Below are positions 43,643-53,000 of a stretch of DNA of 64,000 nt, one piece after another. The translations under genes and the position numbers were made by a program. The notes under the pieces were generated by a model, which did not search any database, was not told the origin of the DNA, and saw nothing but the letters and a program-made list of their open reading frames with translations. Source of the stretch: JBHGXV01 sp041920505 (lineage in GTDB: Bacteria > Bacillota > Bacilli > Brevibacillales > Brevibacillaceae); the NCBI GenBank assembly GCA_041920505.1, contig JBHGXV010000012.1, positions 1 through 64,000 of the forward strand, read 5' to 3'. How positions within the stretch are numbered: position 1 is the first letter of the stretch; each line of letters opens with the position of its first letter.

Positions 43643-44242
43643 TCATCTGTCCGTGGGAGGGAAATCTTCCAGATGACCGACAGCGTTCACTTTCTCGACT
43701 TCCCATTGCCCGTTCCGAAACACAAGCACACAGATCCCCGTATTGTCGATACGGGTGACGCCCGTCCCCAGCTTTCCGTCGGTAACCAGATGCAAAAACG
43801 AATTGATCAAGCCCCCGTGACTTATCGCGGCAATCGTTTCGCCCGGGTGCGCCAGCGCCAAACCGGTCAAACATTCCATGGCCCGCTGTTGCATCGCTTC
43901 AAACGATTCAATCCCGTACAGCGCCTCGTCCTCCTCCTGAAAACGGGCGCGTATTTCCTCATAAGTAAGTCCTTCCCACTCCCCGTAGCAGCGTTCCCTC
44001 AGGGAGGGCAAGGTATATAAGGGGCTGCCGGCCGCATCGGCCAGCCGCCGTGCCGTATCGTGCGCTCGTTTCAAATCGCTTGTGTACACGGCGGAAAAAC
44101 GGCGCGCGGCGAGGTGGGCTGCCAACCGCTCCGCCTGTTTGACACCGAGCGGACTCAGTTTTGTGTCGCTGTGTCCCTGAATGCGCCGCAGCCGGTTCCA
44201 CTCGGTTTCGCCGTGTCGAATGAAATAGAGGGTCGTATTCAT
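43643..44242 (-). CDS. Histidine-phosphatase-family protein (phosphoglycerate-mutase-like)
   Basis: 199 residues with the family's catalytic FIRHGETEWN at the start, LSPLGVKQAERLA and a later SHGGLINSFLH carrying the second histidine. Start is the ATG at 44240-44242 behind AAAGGGGG. It fits cofactor-independent-looking phosphatases such as PhoE/CobC; the substrate is unknown. The gene reads toward dgcP and may share its transcript. Confidence 0.9.
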   Translation of the reverse strand: MNTTLYFIRHGETEWNRLRRIQGHSDTKLSPLGVKQAERLAAHLAARRFSAVYTSDLKRAHDTARRLADAAGSPLYTLPSLRERCYGEWEGLTYEEIRARFQEEDEALYGIESFEAMQQRAMECLTGLALAHPGETIAAISHGGLINSFLHLVTDGKLGTGVTRIDNTGICVLVFRNGQWEVEKVNAVGHLEDFPPTDR

Positions 44243-44441
44243 CCCGACGTCCCCCTTTCTTTCCCCATACATTCACCATTATATAGGATGAACACGTATC
44301 ATGCCAGAATCTTTGCTCTATGCTCACTTCTTTTCCCGCCAAAGCGGCAAAAGAGATGTCGCCAGCGTGAAACGCGCATCACGCGAAGGGCGTCAGATGG
44401 ATTGAACAGACCGATACTTTCCTGGAAAGGGAGGACATTTC

Positions 44442-46718
44442 ATGCATCCGATCGTCAAACGCTCGTGTGTTTTTCTTTTGTCCGCCTCGCTTTTGATGCC
44501 GGTATCCCCCGCGCTGGCCGCACCGGCACCGGTGACGAAGCAACCGGCGAGCGGCACGGCCGCCGCGTCCCAGCCGACGAACGCCAAGTTGTCCAAGGAA
44601 GCCGCCCTGTCGATTGCCAAGCGGTTCGTCCAGCTTCCCGAGGGAATGGAGCTTACCAACACCTTCTTCCGTGCGGGAGATCAGTGGCGGCCGTTCCCGG
44701 AGTGGTCTTTCGAGTGGGTGAAGAAAAATCCGGACGGCGAACCGGCAGGCCCTTCGATCGGCGTCTCGATCCATGCGGACAGCGGCGAAATCACTGCCTA
44801 CAACAACTACAGCTACTCGTCCGCTCCCGTCCCGGTCGCCCAACGGCTGACCCGCGACGAAGCGCAAAAAGTGGCGGAACAGTTCCTGGCGCAGACGGCT
44901 CCGTCCAAAGTCAACGCCGTCCGGCTGTATTCGCGGGACATGCCGCCGCAAAGGACACCGCTTGCCCCTAACTCTTCCTATTTCTTCCGTTTCATCCGCG
45001 TGCAGGACGACGTGATGGTTCTCGACAACACCATCGAGATCACCGTCAACGACGCCGGCAAGGTGACCAACTACCAGCTTAACTGGAACGACAAGCTGAA
45101 CCTGGTCAAGCCGAAAACCATCCTGCCAAAGGAAAAGGCCGCCGAACTGTTCCGCGCCGCCGCCCAGGCCAAACCCGCGTACATGGTCCCGTGGAACAAG
45201 GGACGCGGCGACGAGGGCCAGGAAGCGACGCTGGTCTATCGCAATCCGTTTGAATTCTACCTGGACGCGGAAACCGGCAATCCGCTGACGACAACACTCA
45301 CCCCGCGCAAGGACGCCTCGTCTTACCTGCCGGTCTCAAACAAGCCGCTTGCGGCGCTGCGCAACGGCGAAGCGATGAACCAGAACGAGGCCGTCTCATT
45401 CGCCCGCAAGCTCTTGAACATTCCGGCCGCCTACGAACTGAAAGGGGCCTACTATCATGAAAACGACTACCGCGGCAAGCGCACCCTCTGGGACCTGCAA
45501 TTCGAGAAGTCGGGCAAACCGGAGGAGCGGCGCAACGTGTACGTCGCCCTGGACGCCAAGACGGGCGACATCCTCAGCTACGGCAACGACTACAACTACC
45601 CGATGACCAAGGAGAACGCCAAGACACTTCCCTCGGATCAACTGAAGGCGAAAGCGTTGGAAGCGGTGCGCCGCCTGACACCGACGATGGCTTCCCAGTT
45701 GTACCTGGTCGGCTCCTCTGAAGGGCAAAACTATTTGCCGCCCTTCCGTGTCGAATACCGCTTCCAGCGCTTCGTCAACGGCATCATGGCGGCGACCGGC
45801 AGCGTCCATGTCACTTTCAACACGCAAACCGGCGAACTCGCCTACTACAATGTCGACATGGGGCCGGAGAAGTACCCGAGCCAGACCCCGGCGCACAAGT
45901 CGCCACAGGAAGCGATCGACGCCTGGTTGGGCGAAGCGGAGATTGAACTGGTTTGCGTGCCAGAACCGTTGGTGGATGAATACGGCCGGGAGAAAAGCCC
46001 CGTCGACACCCCGCGCAAAACCAGGATGGTCTATCGGGCGACCATCACGCCGGCAACGCAGCAATACGCTTACCATGCCGTCACCGGCGAATGGGTCAGC
46101 CAGGAGACCGGAAAACCGGTCGTCCTGCACAAACCGGTGCCAACCGATATCGTCGGCCATCCTGCGGAAAGAGAACTGATGCTGATGTACGAGTACGACG
46201 CGTTCCCGCTGGTGGACGGCAAGCTGATGCCCGACAGGCAGATGACGCGCGGCGAACTGATCCAGATGATGGTGCTGGCGATCAACCAAGGCTACTTCTC
46301 CCCGGAGATGTACGCGAACCGGAAAGCTTCGTTCAGCAACGTGAGCGATTCCTCGCCGTATTTTGCTTACGTGGAAGAGGCGGTCGACCGGGGGCTGATC
46401 GACAAATCGCAAAAGACGATCAATCTTGACGAGACGATCACCCGCGAAGAGTTGGCCGACATGTTCGTGCGCGCGCTGGGCTACAGAAAGCTGTCCGGCT
46501 ACGACTCTCTGTTCGCCAGCAACCTGACGGACATTAACGGCGTGAAACACCGAGGCGCGATCGCGATCGTCACCGCGCTTGACATCATGCCGGTCCAAGG
46601 CCGGCAGTTCCACCCGGGCAAAAGCGTCTCCCGTGCCGACGCGGCCGTGGCGTTCTCCCGCTTCCTGGAGAAACGGGCCGAACTGAGCGAACAGCAGTTG
46701 CCCCTGTACAAAGGCTGA
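44442..46718 (+). CDS. YcdB/YcdC-domain protein with S-layer homology region
   Basis: 758 residues. A signal peptide (1-26, cut near ALAAP) precedes two large YcdB/YcdC-like repeats (about 45-280 and 300-565), each with PepSY-like features such as ITVNDAGKVTNYQLNW and HVTFNTQTGELAYYNVD. The C-terminal 190 residues hold SLH units (SDSSPYFAYVEEAVDRGLI, then ITREELADMFVRALGY and VSRADAAVAFSRFLE). SLH units bind secondary cell-wall polymer, so the protein should be displayed at the surface. A strong site (GGAAAGGGAGG) precedes the ATG. The PepSY-type domains of this family are proposed to inhibit extracellular proteases; the function here is unknown. Confidence 0.88.
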   Translation: MHPIVKRSCVFLLSASLLMPVSPALAAPAPVTKQPASGTAAASQPTNAKLSKEAALSIAKRFVQLPEGMELTNTFFRAGDQWRPFPEWSFEWVKKNPDGEPAGPSIGVSIHADSGEITAYNNYSYSSAPVPVAQRLTRDEAQKVAEQFLAQTAPSKVNAVRLYSRDMPPQRTPLAPNSSYFFRFIRVQDDVMVLDNTIEITVNDAGKVTNYQLNWNDKLNLVKPKTILPKEKAAELFRAAAQAKPAYMVPWNKGRGDEGQEATLVYRNPFEFYLDAETGNPLTTTLTPRKDASSYLPVSNKPLAALRNGEAMNQNEAVSFARKLLNIPAAYELKGAYYHENDYRGKRTLWDLQFEKSGKPEERRNVYVALDAKTGDILSYGNDYNYPMTKENAKTLPSDQLKAKALEAVRRLTPTMASQLYLVGSSEGQNYLPPFRVEYRFQRFVNGIMAATGSVHVTFNTQTGELAYYNVDMGPEKYPSQTPAHKSPQEAIDAWLGEAEIELVCVPEPLVDEYGREKSPVDTPRKTRMVYRATITPATQQYAYHAVTGEWVSQETGKPVVLHKPVPTDIVGHPAERELMLMYEYDAFPLVDGKLMPDRQMTRGELIQMMVLAINQGYFSPEMYANRKASFSNVSDSSPYFAYVEEAVDRGLIDKSQKTINLDETITREELADMFVRALGYRKLSGYDSLFASNLTDINGVKHRGAIAIVTALDIMPVQGRQFHPGKSVSRADAAVAFSRFLEKRAELSEQQLPLYKG

Positions 46719-46748
46719 ATCAACGGCAAGAAACCAGAGCCCCATCTC

Positions 46749-46776
46749 TTGACATTCGGCATCGAGAGCCTATAAT
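46749..46776 (+). promoter_or_regulatory. rpsD promoter
   Basis: Consensus-like TTGACA (46749-46754), 16-base spacer, TATAAT (46771-46776). It lies about 210 bases ahead of rpsD, leaving room for a long leader. Confidence 0.88.
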
Positions 46777-46782
46777 ATAGAG

Positions 46783-46985
46783 TGTATGTGCCACAGGGTA
46801 GCATTGATTGCAGGTAAAAACAGGAGGTCACCCTCTTTAGTTCCATCCCTTATGGGCAGCGGCTGGAATCACCCATGAGGAGCACGATGCGGAAACGCTA
46901 CCGTCCGAAGGTCGTGTAGGTAAAGATGGAACTAGCCTTTTGGAAGTAAACACCTGCGAATCCCACACAAAAGGAGACTGAATTC
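46783..46985 (+). ncRNA. rpsD leader with S4-autoregulatory structure
   Basis: The leader is about 200 bases long. TAGTTCCATC (46838-46847) pairs with GATGGAACTA (46925-46934) exactly, enclosing further stems including CCC...GGG at 46848-46856. A short AGGAGGTCACCCTC element precedes it. Bacillus rpsD has a leader in which S4 binds a pseudoknot to repress its own translation; this arrangement is consistent. A strong AAAAGGAG site lies downstream before the ATG. I call the family from context and structure, not from a covariance search. Confidence 0.7.
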
Positions 46986-47582
46986 ATGGCTCGTTACACT
47001 GGTCCTCGCCACAAATTGGCTCGTCGTCTGGGCATCTCTCTCGACGGCACCGGAAAAGACATCAAGCGCAACTACCCGCCGGGTCAGCACGGCCACAACC
47101 GCCGCAAGCTGAGCGAGTACGGCATCCAGTTGCAAGAGAAGCAAAAACTGCGCCACATGTTTGGTGTAAGTGAAAAACAATTCCGCCGCACCTTTGAGCA
47201 AGCCTCCAAAATGGCTGGCGTCGTCGGCGAAAACTTCATGAAACTGCTGGAATCCCGCCTGGACAACTTGGTATACCGCATGGGCTTCGCACCTACCCGT
47301 CCGGCGGCTCGCCAACTGGTAAGCCACGGTCACTTCCTGGTCAACGGCAAGAAGGTAAACATTCCTTCCTACCGCGTGCAACCGGGTGACGTGATCAGCG
47401 TGCGCGAGAAATCCCGCAACCTGGCGATCATCAAAGACTCGCTGGAAAACCGCAACTTCCTGCCGAACTACATCTCCTTCAACGACAACGCAATGGAAGG
47501 CACCTACACCCGCCTGCCTGACCGCGAAGAGATGCCGGCGGAAATCAACGAAAAACTGATCGTCGAGTTCTACAGCCGTTAA
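46986..47582 (+). CDS. rpsD: Ribosomal protein uS4
   Basis: 198 residues. The N-terminal MARYTGPRHKLARRLG, the central S4 RNA-binding domain (about 85-150, LDNLVYRMGFAPTRPAARQLV) and the C-terminal LIVEFYSR are characteristic. S4 starts 16S-rRNA folding in the small subunit and binds its own mRNA leader. AAAAGGAG stands at ideal distance from the ATG. Transcribed as a single gene from a strong promoter and closed by two hairpins. Confidence 0.98.
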   Translation: MARYTGPRHKLARRLGISLDGTGKDIKRNYPPGQHGHNRRKLSEYGIQLQEKQKLRHMFGVSEKQFRRTFEQASKMAGVVGENFMKLLESRLDNLVYRMGFAPTRPAARQLVSHGHFLVNGKKVNIPSYRVQPGDVISVREKSRNLAIIKDSLENRNFLPNYISFNDNAMEGTYTRLPDREEMPAEINEKLIVEFYSR

Positions 47583-47589
47583 TGTGCGA

Positions 47590-47659
47590 AAGCCGGAGGA
47601 ACCCCCTCCGGCTTCGTCGTTGCGAAGCGACCTTGGGTATTTGCCCAAGGTCGCTTTTT
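47590..47659 (+). terminator. Tandem terminators after rpsD
   Basis: First hairpin AAGCCGGAGG/CCTCCGGCTT (47590-47614). The second, GCGACCTTGGG/CCCAAGGTCGC (47627-47654), has a perfect 11-base stem followed by TTTTT and should be the main stop. Confidence 0.9.
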
Positions 47660-47761
47660 CACAGGCCCTGCTCTCGTCCAACAGCATGCGGTGCGGGTAC
47701 ACCGAGATCAATTCCCCTCTGCTCGACGTTCAGTTTGTCTGTGATGACCATAACTCCCGGT

Positions 47762-47802
47762 GACAAAGGACGGAATCACTCCGTCCTTTGTCTTATTTCT
47801 TC
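47762..47802. terminator. Terminator hairpin beside the DinB gene
   Basis: GACAAAGGACGGA (47762-47774) pairs with TCCGTCCTTTGTC (47780-47792), a perfect 13-base stem. T-rich sequence follows on the plus strand; on the minus strand it lies directly after the DinB stop. Confidence 0.7.
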
Positions 47803-48263
47803 TGTTTACGGTAGGCGTCCTTGACGCGCTCGATCTGTTTGAGGTGGTCGTTGACGTGGTTGACGTAGTTTTGCAACAGGTTTTCCAGTGTGAGCTTGCC
47901 GGCTTCGTTGTGCACCCCGGTGCGGGCGAACTGCTCGTCCGTCAAGCTGTTCAAGACTGGAAGGAAGCTCTCCCGCAGCAGTTTGAACAGCGCGAGGTGC
48001 TGGCGCCAGTCCTGCTCGGCGTACGCAAGCGAATTCGCCCAGGCGTCCTGGTCAAACGCGGTGAGCAGCGGGTTTCGTTCGGACAGCACTTTTTTCATCC
48101 GGTGGATGCCGACGATTTCGGCGTCGGTCAAATGGACGACGATCTCCCGAATGCTCCAGGAGCCGGGAGCCGGCCGAAACGACAGCAATTCGTCGGACAA
48201 TCCTTCCACGGCGGCGGCGATGCGTTGATACCCTTCGGCATACGCGGCAACTAACGGTTTCAC
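47793..48263 (-). CDS. DinB-family putative metal-dependent protein
   Basis: 156 residues forming a four-helix bundle. Candidate metal ligands are the histidines in VVHLTDAE (about 47) and in NHVNDHLKQIE (about 134 and 138), the pattern of the DinB/YfiT superfamily. These proteins act in thiol or other small-molecule transfer, but most members, including this one, are uncharacterised. A single gene between rpsD and tyrS. Confidence 0.85.
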   Translation of the reverse strand: MKPLVAAYAEGYQRIAAAVEGLSDELLSFRPAPGSWSIREIVVHLTDAEIVGIHRMKKVLSERNPLLTAFDQDAWANSLAYAEQDWRQHLALFKLLRESFLPVLNSLTDEQFARTGVHNEAGKLTLENLLQNYVNHVNDHLKQIERVKDAYRKQKK

Positions 48264-48299
48264 GTAACAGCCTCCTCTACCTTCATAAGTCTATGCCAA

Positions 48300-48324
48300 A
48301 GCCCCGCGCACACGGCGCGGGGCT
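48300..48324 (-). terminator. tyrS terminator
   Basis: AGCCCCGCG (48300-48308) and CGCGGGGCT (48316-48324) form a GC-rich nine-base stem followed on the minus strand by TTTGG. Confidence 0.65.
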
Positions 48325-48329
48325 GTTGG

Positions 48330-49613
48330 TCACGGTTGGAGCCGCACTCTGGCGAACTTGCGCTTGCCCACCTGTACGACCATGCCGTCTGTGATGTCGA
48401 TGACGCTGTTGATGTCGGCCACTTTTTCCTCGTTGACCTTGACCGCTCCCTGTTGTACCATGCGGCGCGCCTCCCCTTTGCTCTCCACGAGCTTCAGGTC
48501 GAACACCAGGTTGACGATGTTGGCCTGTCCGTTTTCGCAGGCGCTCGCCGCAAGCGCCACTTCCGGGATGTCGGTCGGCAGGGCACGCTGCTGGAAGACG
48601 GTTTTGAAGTGCTGTTCCGCCTCTTCGGCGGCCTGTTCGCCGTGGAACATGCGCACAAACGTCCGGGCCAGGCGCATCTTGGCGTCGCGCGGGTGAATCG
48701 AGCCGTCGGCGAGTCCGCTCTTTAATTGTTCCAGTTCCTCCAGCGTGATGTCGGTGGCCAGTTCGTAGTATTTCAGCATCAGCTCGTCCGGCACGGACAT
48801 CGTCTTGCCGTAGATCTCGTACGGCGGTTCGTTGATGCCGATGTAGTTGCCCAGGCTTTTGGACATCTTCTGTACGCCGTCCAGCCCTTCGAGAATCGGC
48901 ATCATCAGGATCACCTGCTGTTCCTGGCCGAACTCTTTTTGCAGGTTGCGGCCCATCAACAGGTTGAACTTCTGGTCGGTCCCGCCCAGTTCCACGTCGC
49001 TTTTCAGGGCGACCGAATCGTACCCTTGCATCAGCGGATAGAAAAACTCGTGCAGCGAGATCGGCTGTTTGTTGTTGTAGCGCTTCTCGAAGTCGTCGCG
49101 CTCCAGCATCCTCGCGACCGTCGTCTTGGCGGCCAGGCTGACCACGTCAGCGAAGGTCATCGGCGCCAGCCAGGTGGAGTTGTAGCTCACTTCCATTTTG
49201 CTCGCGTCAAGGATTTTGCCAAACTGTTCCACATAGCTTTGCGCGTTGGCCTTCACCTGCTCTTCGGTCAACTGCTTGCGCGTCTCCGATTTGCCCGTGG
49301 GATCGCCGATTCGTCCGGTAAAGTCGCCGATGACGAGTTGGACGATGTGTCCCAGCTCCTGGAATTGGCGCAGTTTTTGCAGAACCACCGTATGGCCGAC
49401 GTGAATGTCGGGCGCCGACGGGTCAAGCCCCAGTTTCACCCGAAGCGGGATTCCCTCGACGACGAAGCGCTCCAGCTTGCGCCGCAAGTCTTCCTCCGGA
49501 ATGATTTCCGCGACGCCGCGGCGGATGATGGCGAGCTGCCGCTCCACTTCCCGGCGCTGTTCGTCTGTAAGTGCGCGTTTTTCTGCGGTTTCTGCTGTGT
49601 TCATCTCTTCCAC
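48330..49613 (-). CDS. tyrS: Tyrosyl-tRNA synthetase
   Basis: 427 residues of class Ic. The HIGH motif is HVGHT (about residue 76), the KMSKS motif is intact (QKMSKSLGN), and the last 65 residues are an S4-type RNA-binding domain (RMVQQGAVKVNEEKVAD). It charges tRNA-Tyr with tyrosine. A T-box leader lies directly upstream, so expression answers to uncharged tRNA-Tyr. A GGAGAG site precedes the ATG. Some Firmicutes carry two tyrS types; this one has the longer, S4-containing architecture. Confidence 0.97.
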   Translation of the reverse strand: MEEMNTAETAEKRALTDEQRREVERQLAIIRRGVAEIIPEEDLRRKLERFVVEGIPLRVKLGLDPSAPDIHVGHTVVLQKLRQFQELGHIVQLVIGDFTGRIGDPTGKSETRKQLTEEQVKANAQSYVEQFGKILDASKMEVSYNSTWLAPMTFADVVSLAAKTTVARMLERDDFEKRYNNKQPISLHEFFYPLMQGYDSVALKSDVELGGTDQKFNLLMGRNLQKEFGQEQQVILMMPILEGLDGVQKMSKSLGNYIGINEPPYEIYGKTMSVPDELMLKYYELATDITLEELEQLKSGLADGSIHPRDAKMRLARTFVRMFHGEQAAEEAEQHFKTVFQQRALPTDIPEVALAASACENGQANIVNLVFDLKLVESKGEARRMVQQGAVKVNEEKVADINSVIDITDGMVVQVGKRKFARVRLQP

Positions 49614-49642
49614 TCTCCTTGTTCGGTGCTGATTTGCGGTAC

Positions 49643-49888
49643 AAAAAAATCCCGCCCCTCATAGGGACGAGATTGACTCGCGGTACCACCCTAGTTAGAG
49701 AAAAGCATGCCCTTTTCTCTCCCTCGACAGGATAACGGCCTGATCCGTTCGGGTCGCCCCGACAGGCTCCAGACGTGTACTTCGCCAAGGCTGCGGTACT
49801 GGTTCGCACCTGCCACCAGCTCTCTTCAAGCCGCGCTTCCCCGCTACTGTCGTCTTTCCTCGCCTCGTTTCCGCTATTCATATCGTTT
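49643..49888 (-). ncRNA. T-box riboswitch controlling tyrS
   Basis: On the minus strand the leader shows the T-box sequence AGGGTGGTACCGCG (49679-49692), a terminator hairpin (AATCTCGTCCC against GGGGCGGGATT, 49648-49674) followed by TTTTTTT, and an upstream stem I with an AGAGAGCTGG...GTGCGAACCAG apical part. The specifier triplet reads UAC (49777-49779, in GAAGTACACG), a tyrosine codon, which agrees with the downstream gene. Binding of uncharged tRNA-Tyr should favour the antiterminator. Confidence 0.93.
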
Positions 49889-49890
49889 TA

Positions 49891-49919
49891 TACTTACCAC
49901 AACCGCCCGCCTGTGTCAA
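49891..49919 (-). promoter_or_regulatory. tyrS promoter
   Basis: TTGACA (49914-49919), 17-base spacer, TAAGTA (49891-49896) on the minus strand, just upstream of the T-box RNA. Confidence 0.75.
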
Positions 49920-49949
49920 CTCACGAAAGACTGGCCGGAACCGGACGGA

Positions 49950-49978
49950 TGGTTGCGCTTTCCCGACTATGGTATAAT
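49950..49978 (+). promoter_or_regulatory. Promoter of the penicillin-binding protein gene
   Basis: TGGTTG (49950-49955), 17-base spacer and TATAAT (49973-49978) with the extended TGG element. It diverges from the tyrS promoter; about 30 bases separate the two. Confidence 0.72.
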
Positions 49979-50009
49979 TGGACTGAAATGTTAAGGGGGA
50001 CGGACACAC

Positions 50010-53000
50010 ATGGAGAACAACCATACGCCTGCCGCCCAACCGCCTAAACGAAAGCGCCGGCGCGGGAGCAGGAAGCATCCTGCGATCCTCGCGCTGCAAA
50101 TCGTGCTTTTGTTGCTCGGGATGGGCGCCTTGCTCGCCGGTGGAGCTGTCACCGGATACGTGGCTGCGCTGGTCAAGGACGAGCCCGTGCGCAGCTATGA
50201 CGAGATTCACCAGAAAATTTTCAGCAATGCCCTGACCGGTTTCGCCTACTACAACGACGGTTCGCTGATCGGTCAGTTGCGCGCCGAAGAGGACCGGCGG
50301 CTGGTGAAAAAATCGGAGGTTTCGCCTTATTTGATCAATGCGCTCATCGCCACCGAGGACAAGTATTTTTACGAGCATCACGGAGTGGTGTTCCAGTCCA
50401 CGCTGCGCGGCGCCCTGCAGGAGCTGACCCATCAGCCGATCGTCACCGGGGGGAGCACGTTGACCCAGCAACTGGTCAAGCTGACGATCCTGTCGCGCGA
50501 AGTGAGCCACGAGCGCAAGGCGCGGGAAATTTTCAACGCCCTGCGGATTGAACGGATGTTTTCCAAAGACCAGATCCTGGAGGCGTACCTGAACGAAGTC
50601 TACTTCGGAAAAAGCGCCAATGGCTCCAACATCTACGGGGTACAAGCGGCTGCCAAGGGGATTTTCGACAAGGACGTCAAGGATTTGACGCTCGCGGAGG
50701 CTTCGTACATCGCCGGGATGGTGCAAAGCCCGCTCACGTACTCGCCGTTTACCGCGGAAGGGTACGAACGCGGCAAGGAACGGCAAAAAACCGTGCTGGA
50801 CCGGATGCTCGAGAACCAGTACATCTCCCGTCAGGAGTATGACCAGGCGCTCAACACCGACCTGAAGGCACGCCTGGCCAAACCGGCCCGCCGCGCCTAT
50901 TCGGAACATCCGTACCTGATGATGGAAATCGAGGAGCGCGCCGCCAAAGCGCTGCTCGACCAGCAACTGGCGCAAGAAGGACGGGACAAGTCGATGATCA
51001 GTTCCAACGAGTACCGCCAGCTCATCGAGGACAAGCGCCGGGAGATTCTGCGCAACGGGTACCACATCTACACGACGATCGACAAGGACGTCAACCGGAT
51101 CATGGAACAGATCGCCTCCGACCCGAAAAACTTCGGCCCCAACGCCAGCTACACCGTCCAGCGGACGAACGGGAAGACGGAGCAGATCAAGGACGCGCCG
51201 GAACAGGTAGGCTCAATGCTGATCCAGAACAAGACCGGCGCCATCCTCGGCATGATCGGCGGCCGCGACTTCAACGTCGAACAGGTCAACCACGCCACCG
51301 TTCCGCGCCAGCCGGGTTCGTCGATGAAACCGTTGGCCGCCTACGCGCCGGCGTTTGAACTGGGGTACCTGCAACCGGCGACGCCGATCGACGATTCGCC
51401 GCTGATGCTGGCGGACGGCCAGACAGGCAGCCATCTGCCGCTCAACTGGGACAGGCAGTACCACGGCATGGTAAGCGCCCGCGAAGCGTTGCGGATGTCC
51501 TGGAACGTCCCCGCCATCAAGACCTATCTTCGGGTGGGGATCAAAACGGCGCTGGAGTACGTGAAGAAAATGGGCGTCACCACTCTGGTGGAAAGCGACG
51601 ACCATGCCGCCACCGGCGTCATCGGCGGGCTGGCGTACGGGCTGACCGCCGAAGAGATCACCAACGCCTACGCCACGTTTGCCAACCGCGGCGCGTTCAT
51701 CGACGCCTACATGATCGACCGGATCGAGGACAGCCAGGGCAAAGTGGTCTACAGGCACACGGTGCAGCCGGTGCCGGTCTTCAGCGAACAGACCGCCTAC
51801 CTGATCACCGACATGATGCGCACGGTGGTCAACGAAGGGACCGGGACCGCCGTTCGCCGGTACATCCCGCGCAACGTCGACATCGCCGGCAAGACGGGTA
51901 CGACCAACAACTCCAACGACCTGTGGTTTGTCGGCTACACGCCGGAGGTATCGATGGGGGTCTGGATCGGCTATGACGAGCCGCACCCGCTGCCCGATTC
52001 GGAAAAGAGCCGTCCGCAGCAGATTTGGGGCAAAGTGATGAAAGAACTGATGGCGCTAAAACCGTCCCTCTCCCCATCCTCCGCCCGGTTCGAGAAGCCG
52101 GACGGCATCGTCACGCTGACGGTGGACAGCAAATCGGGGTTGTTGCCGAGCGAGTTGTCCAAACAGACCGGCCACTTGATCACCGACCTGTTCAACCGTC
52201 AGTTTGTGCCGACCAAAACGGACGACTCGCACCAAAAAGCGCGAGTGGTCACCTACAACGGTGTCCGCTATCTGGCCAAACAAGGCACACCCGACGACCT
52301 TGTCGACGAAGGCGTCTTTTTCCGCAGTAAGGACCCGTCGCAGGTCACGGCGGAGCAGATTCTGGACAAAAACAAAAAAGCGGCGACGCGGCCGCTCGAC
52401 TGGGAGCAACGCTTGCCGGCGAAGGAAGACCCGCGTTCCGAAAAAAGCGGTCCGCCCGCGCCGCCGGGCACGCTCAAGCTGACCCAGAGCGGGAAACAGG
52501 TGACGCTCACCTGGACGGCGGGAGGCGAGCCGGATCTGGCCGGTTACCGCGTGTACCGCGCCGGCGTCAACAGCGGATTCGTCAAGCTGGCAACCGTAAA
52601 AGACCCGTCGGTCACTTCCTACACCGACACCGCGAGCGGTGCGGGAGAAGCGGCCTACTACGTTACCGCCGTCGACATCACCGGGCTGGAGTCGCCGCCC
52701 TCCGCCGTCGCCTCGTCGGGTTCCGGCGTCTGGCAGCAGCCGACGCCGTCAGACGGCGCTCCGGCGCAAGAGCCGGGAGCGTCGCCGCAGTCCGGCGGCG
52801 AAGACGACACGGGCCCATCTACCCAGTCGCCGCAAACCGGCACCCCGTCCGCTCCGAAAAAAGTGTCCATCGCCAAGACCGCCGGCGGATACAAACTGAG
52901 TTGGGCCGCCAATCCGGGCGAGGAGCAGGTGATCGCCTACAACATCTACTACAGCCGCGACGGCTCTTCCGCCTTCGAACTGTTGGACACGGTGGCCCAG

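Noticed and set aside
46932..47711. Minus-strand frame covering rpsD
   Set aside because: Antisense of a ribosomal protein gene and its leader; no ribosome site.
47664..47756. Short minus-strand frame of 30 codons between rpsD and the DinB gene
   Set aside because: The nearest purine-rich site is only two bases from the ATG, and terminators flank the area; no conservation visible.
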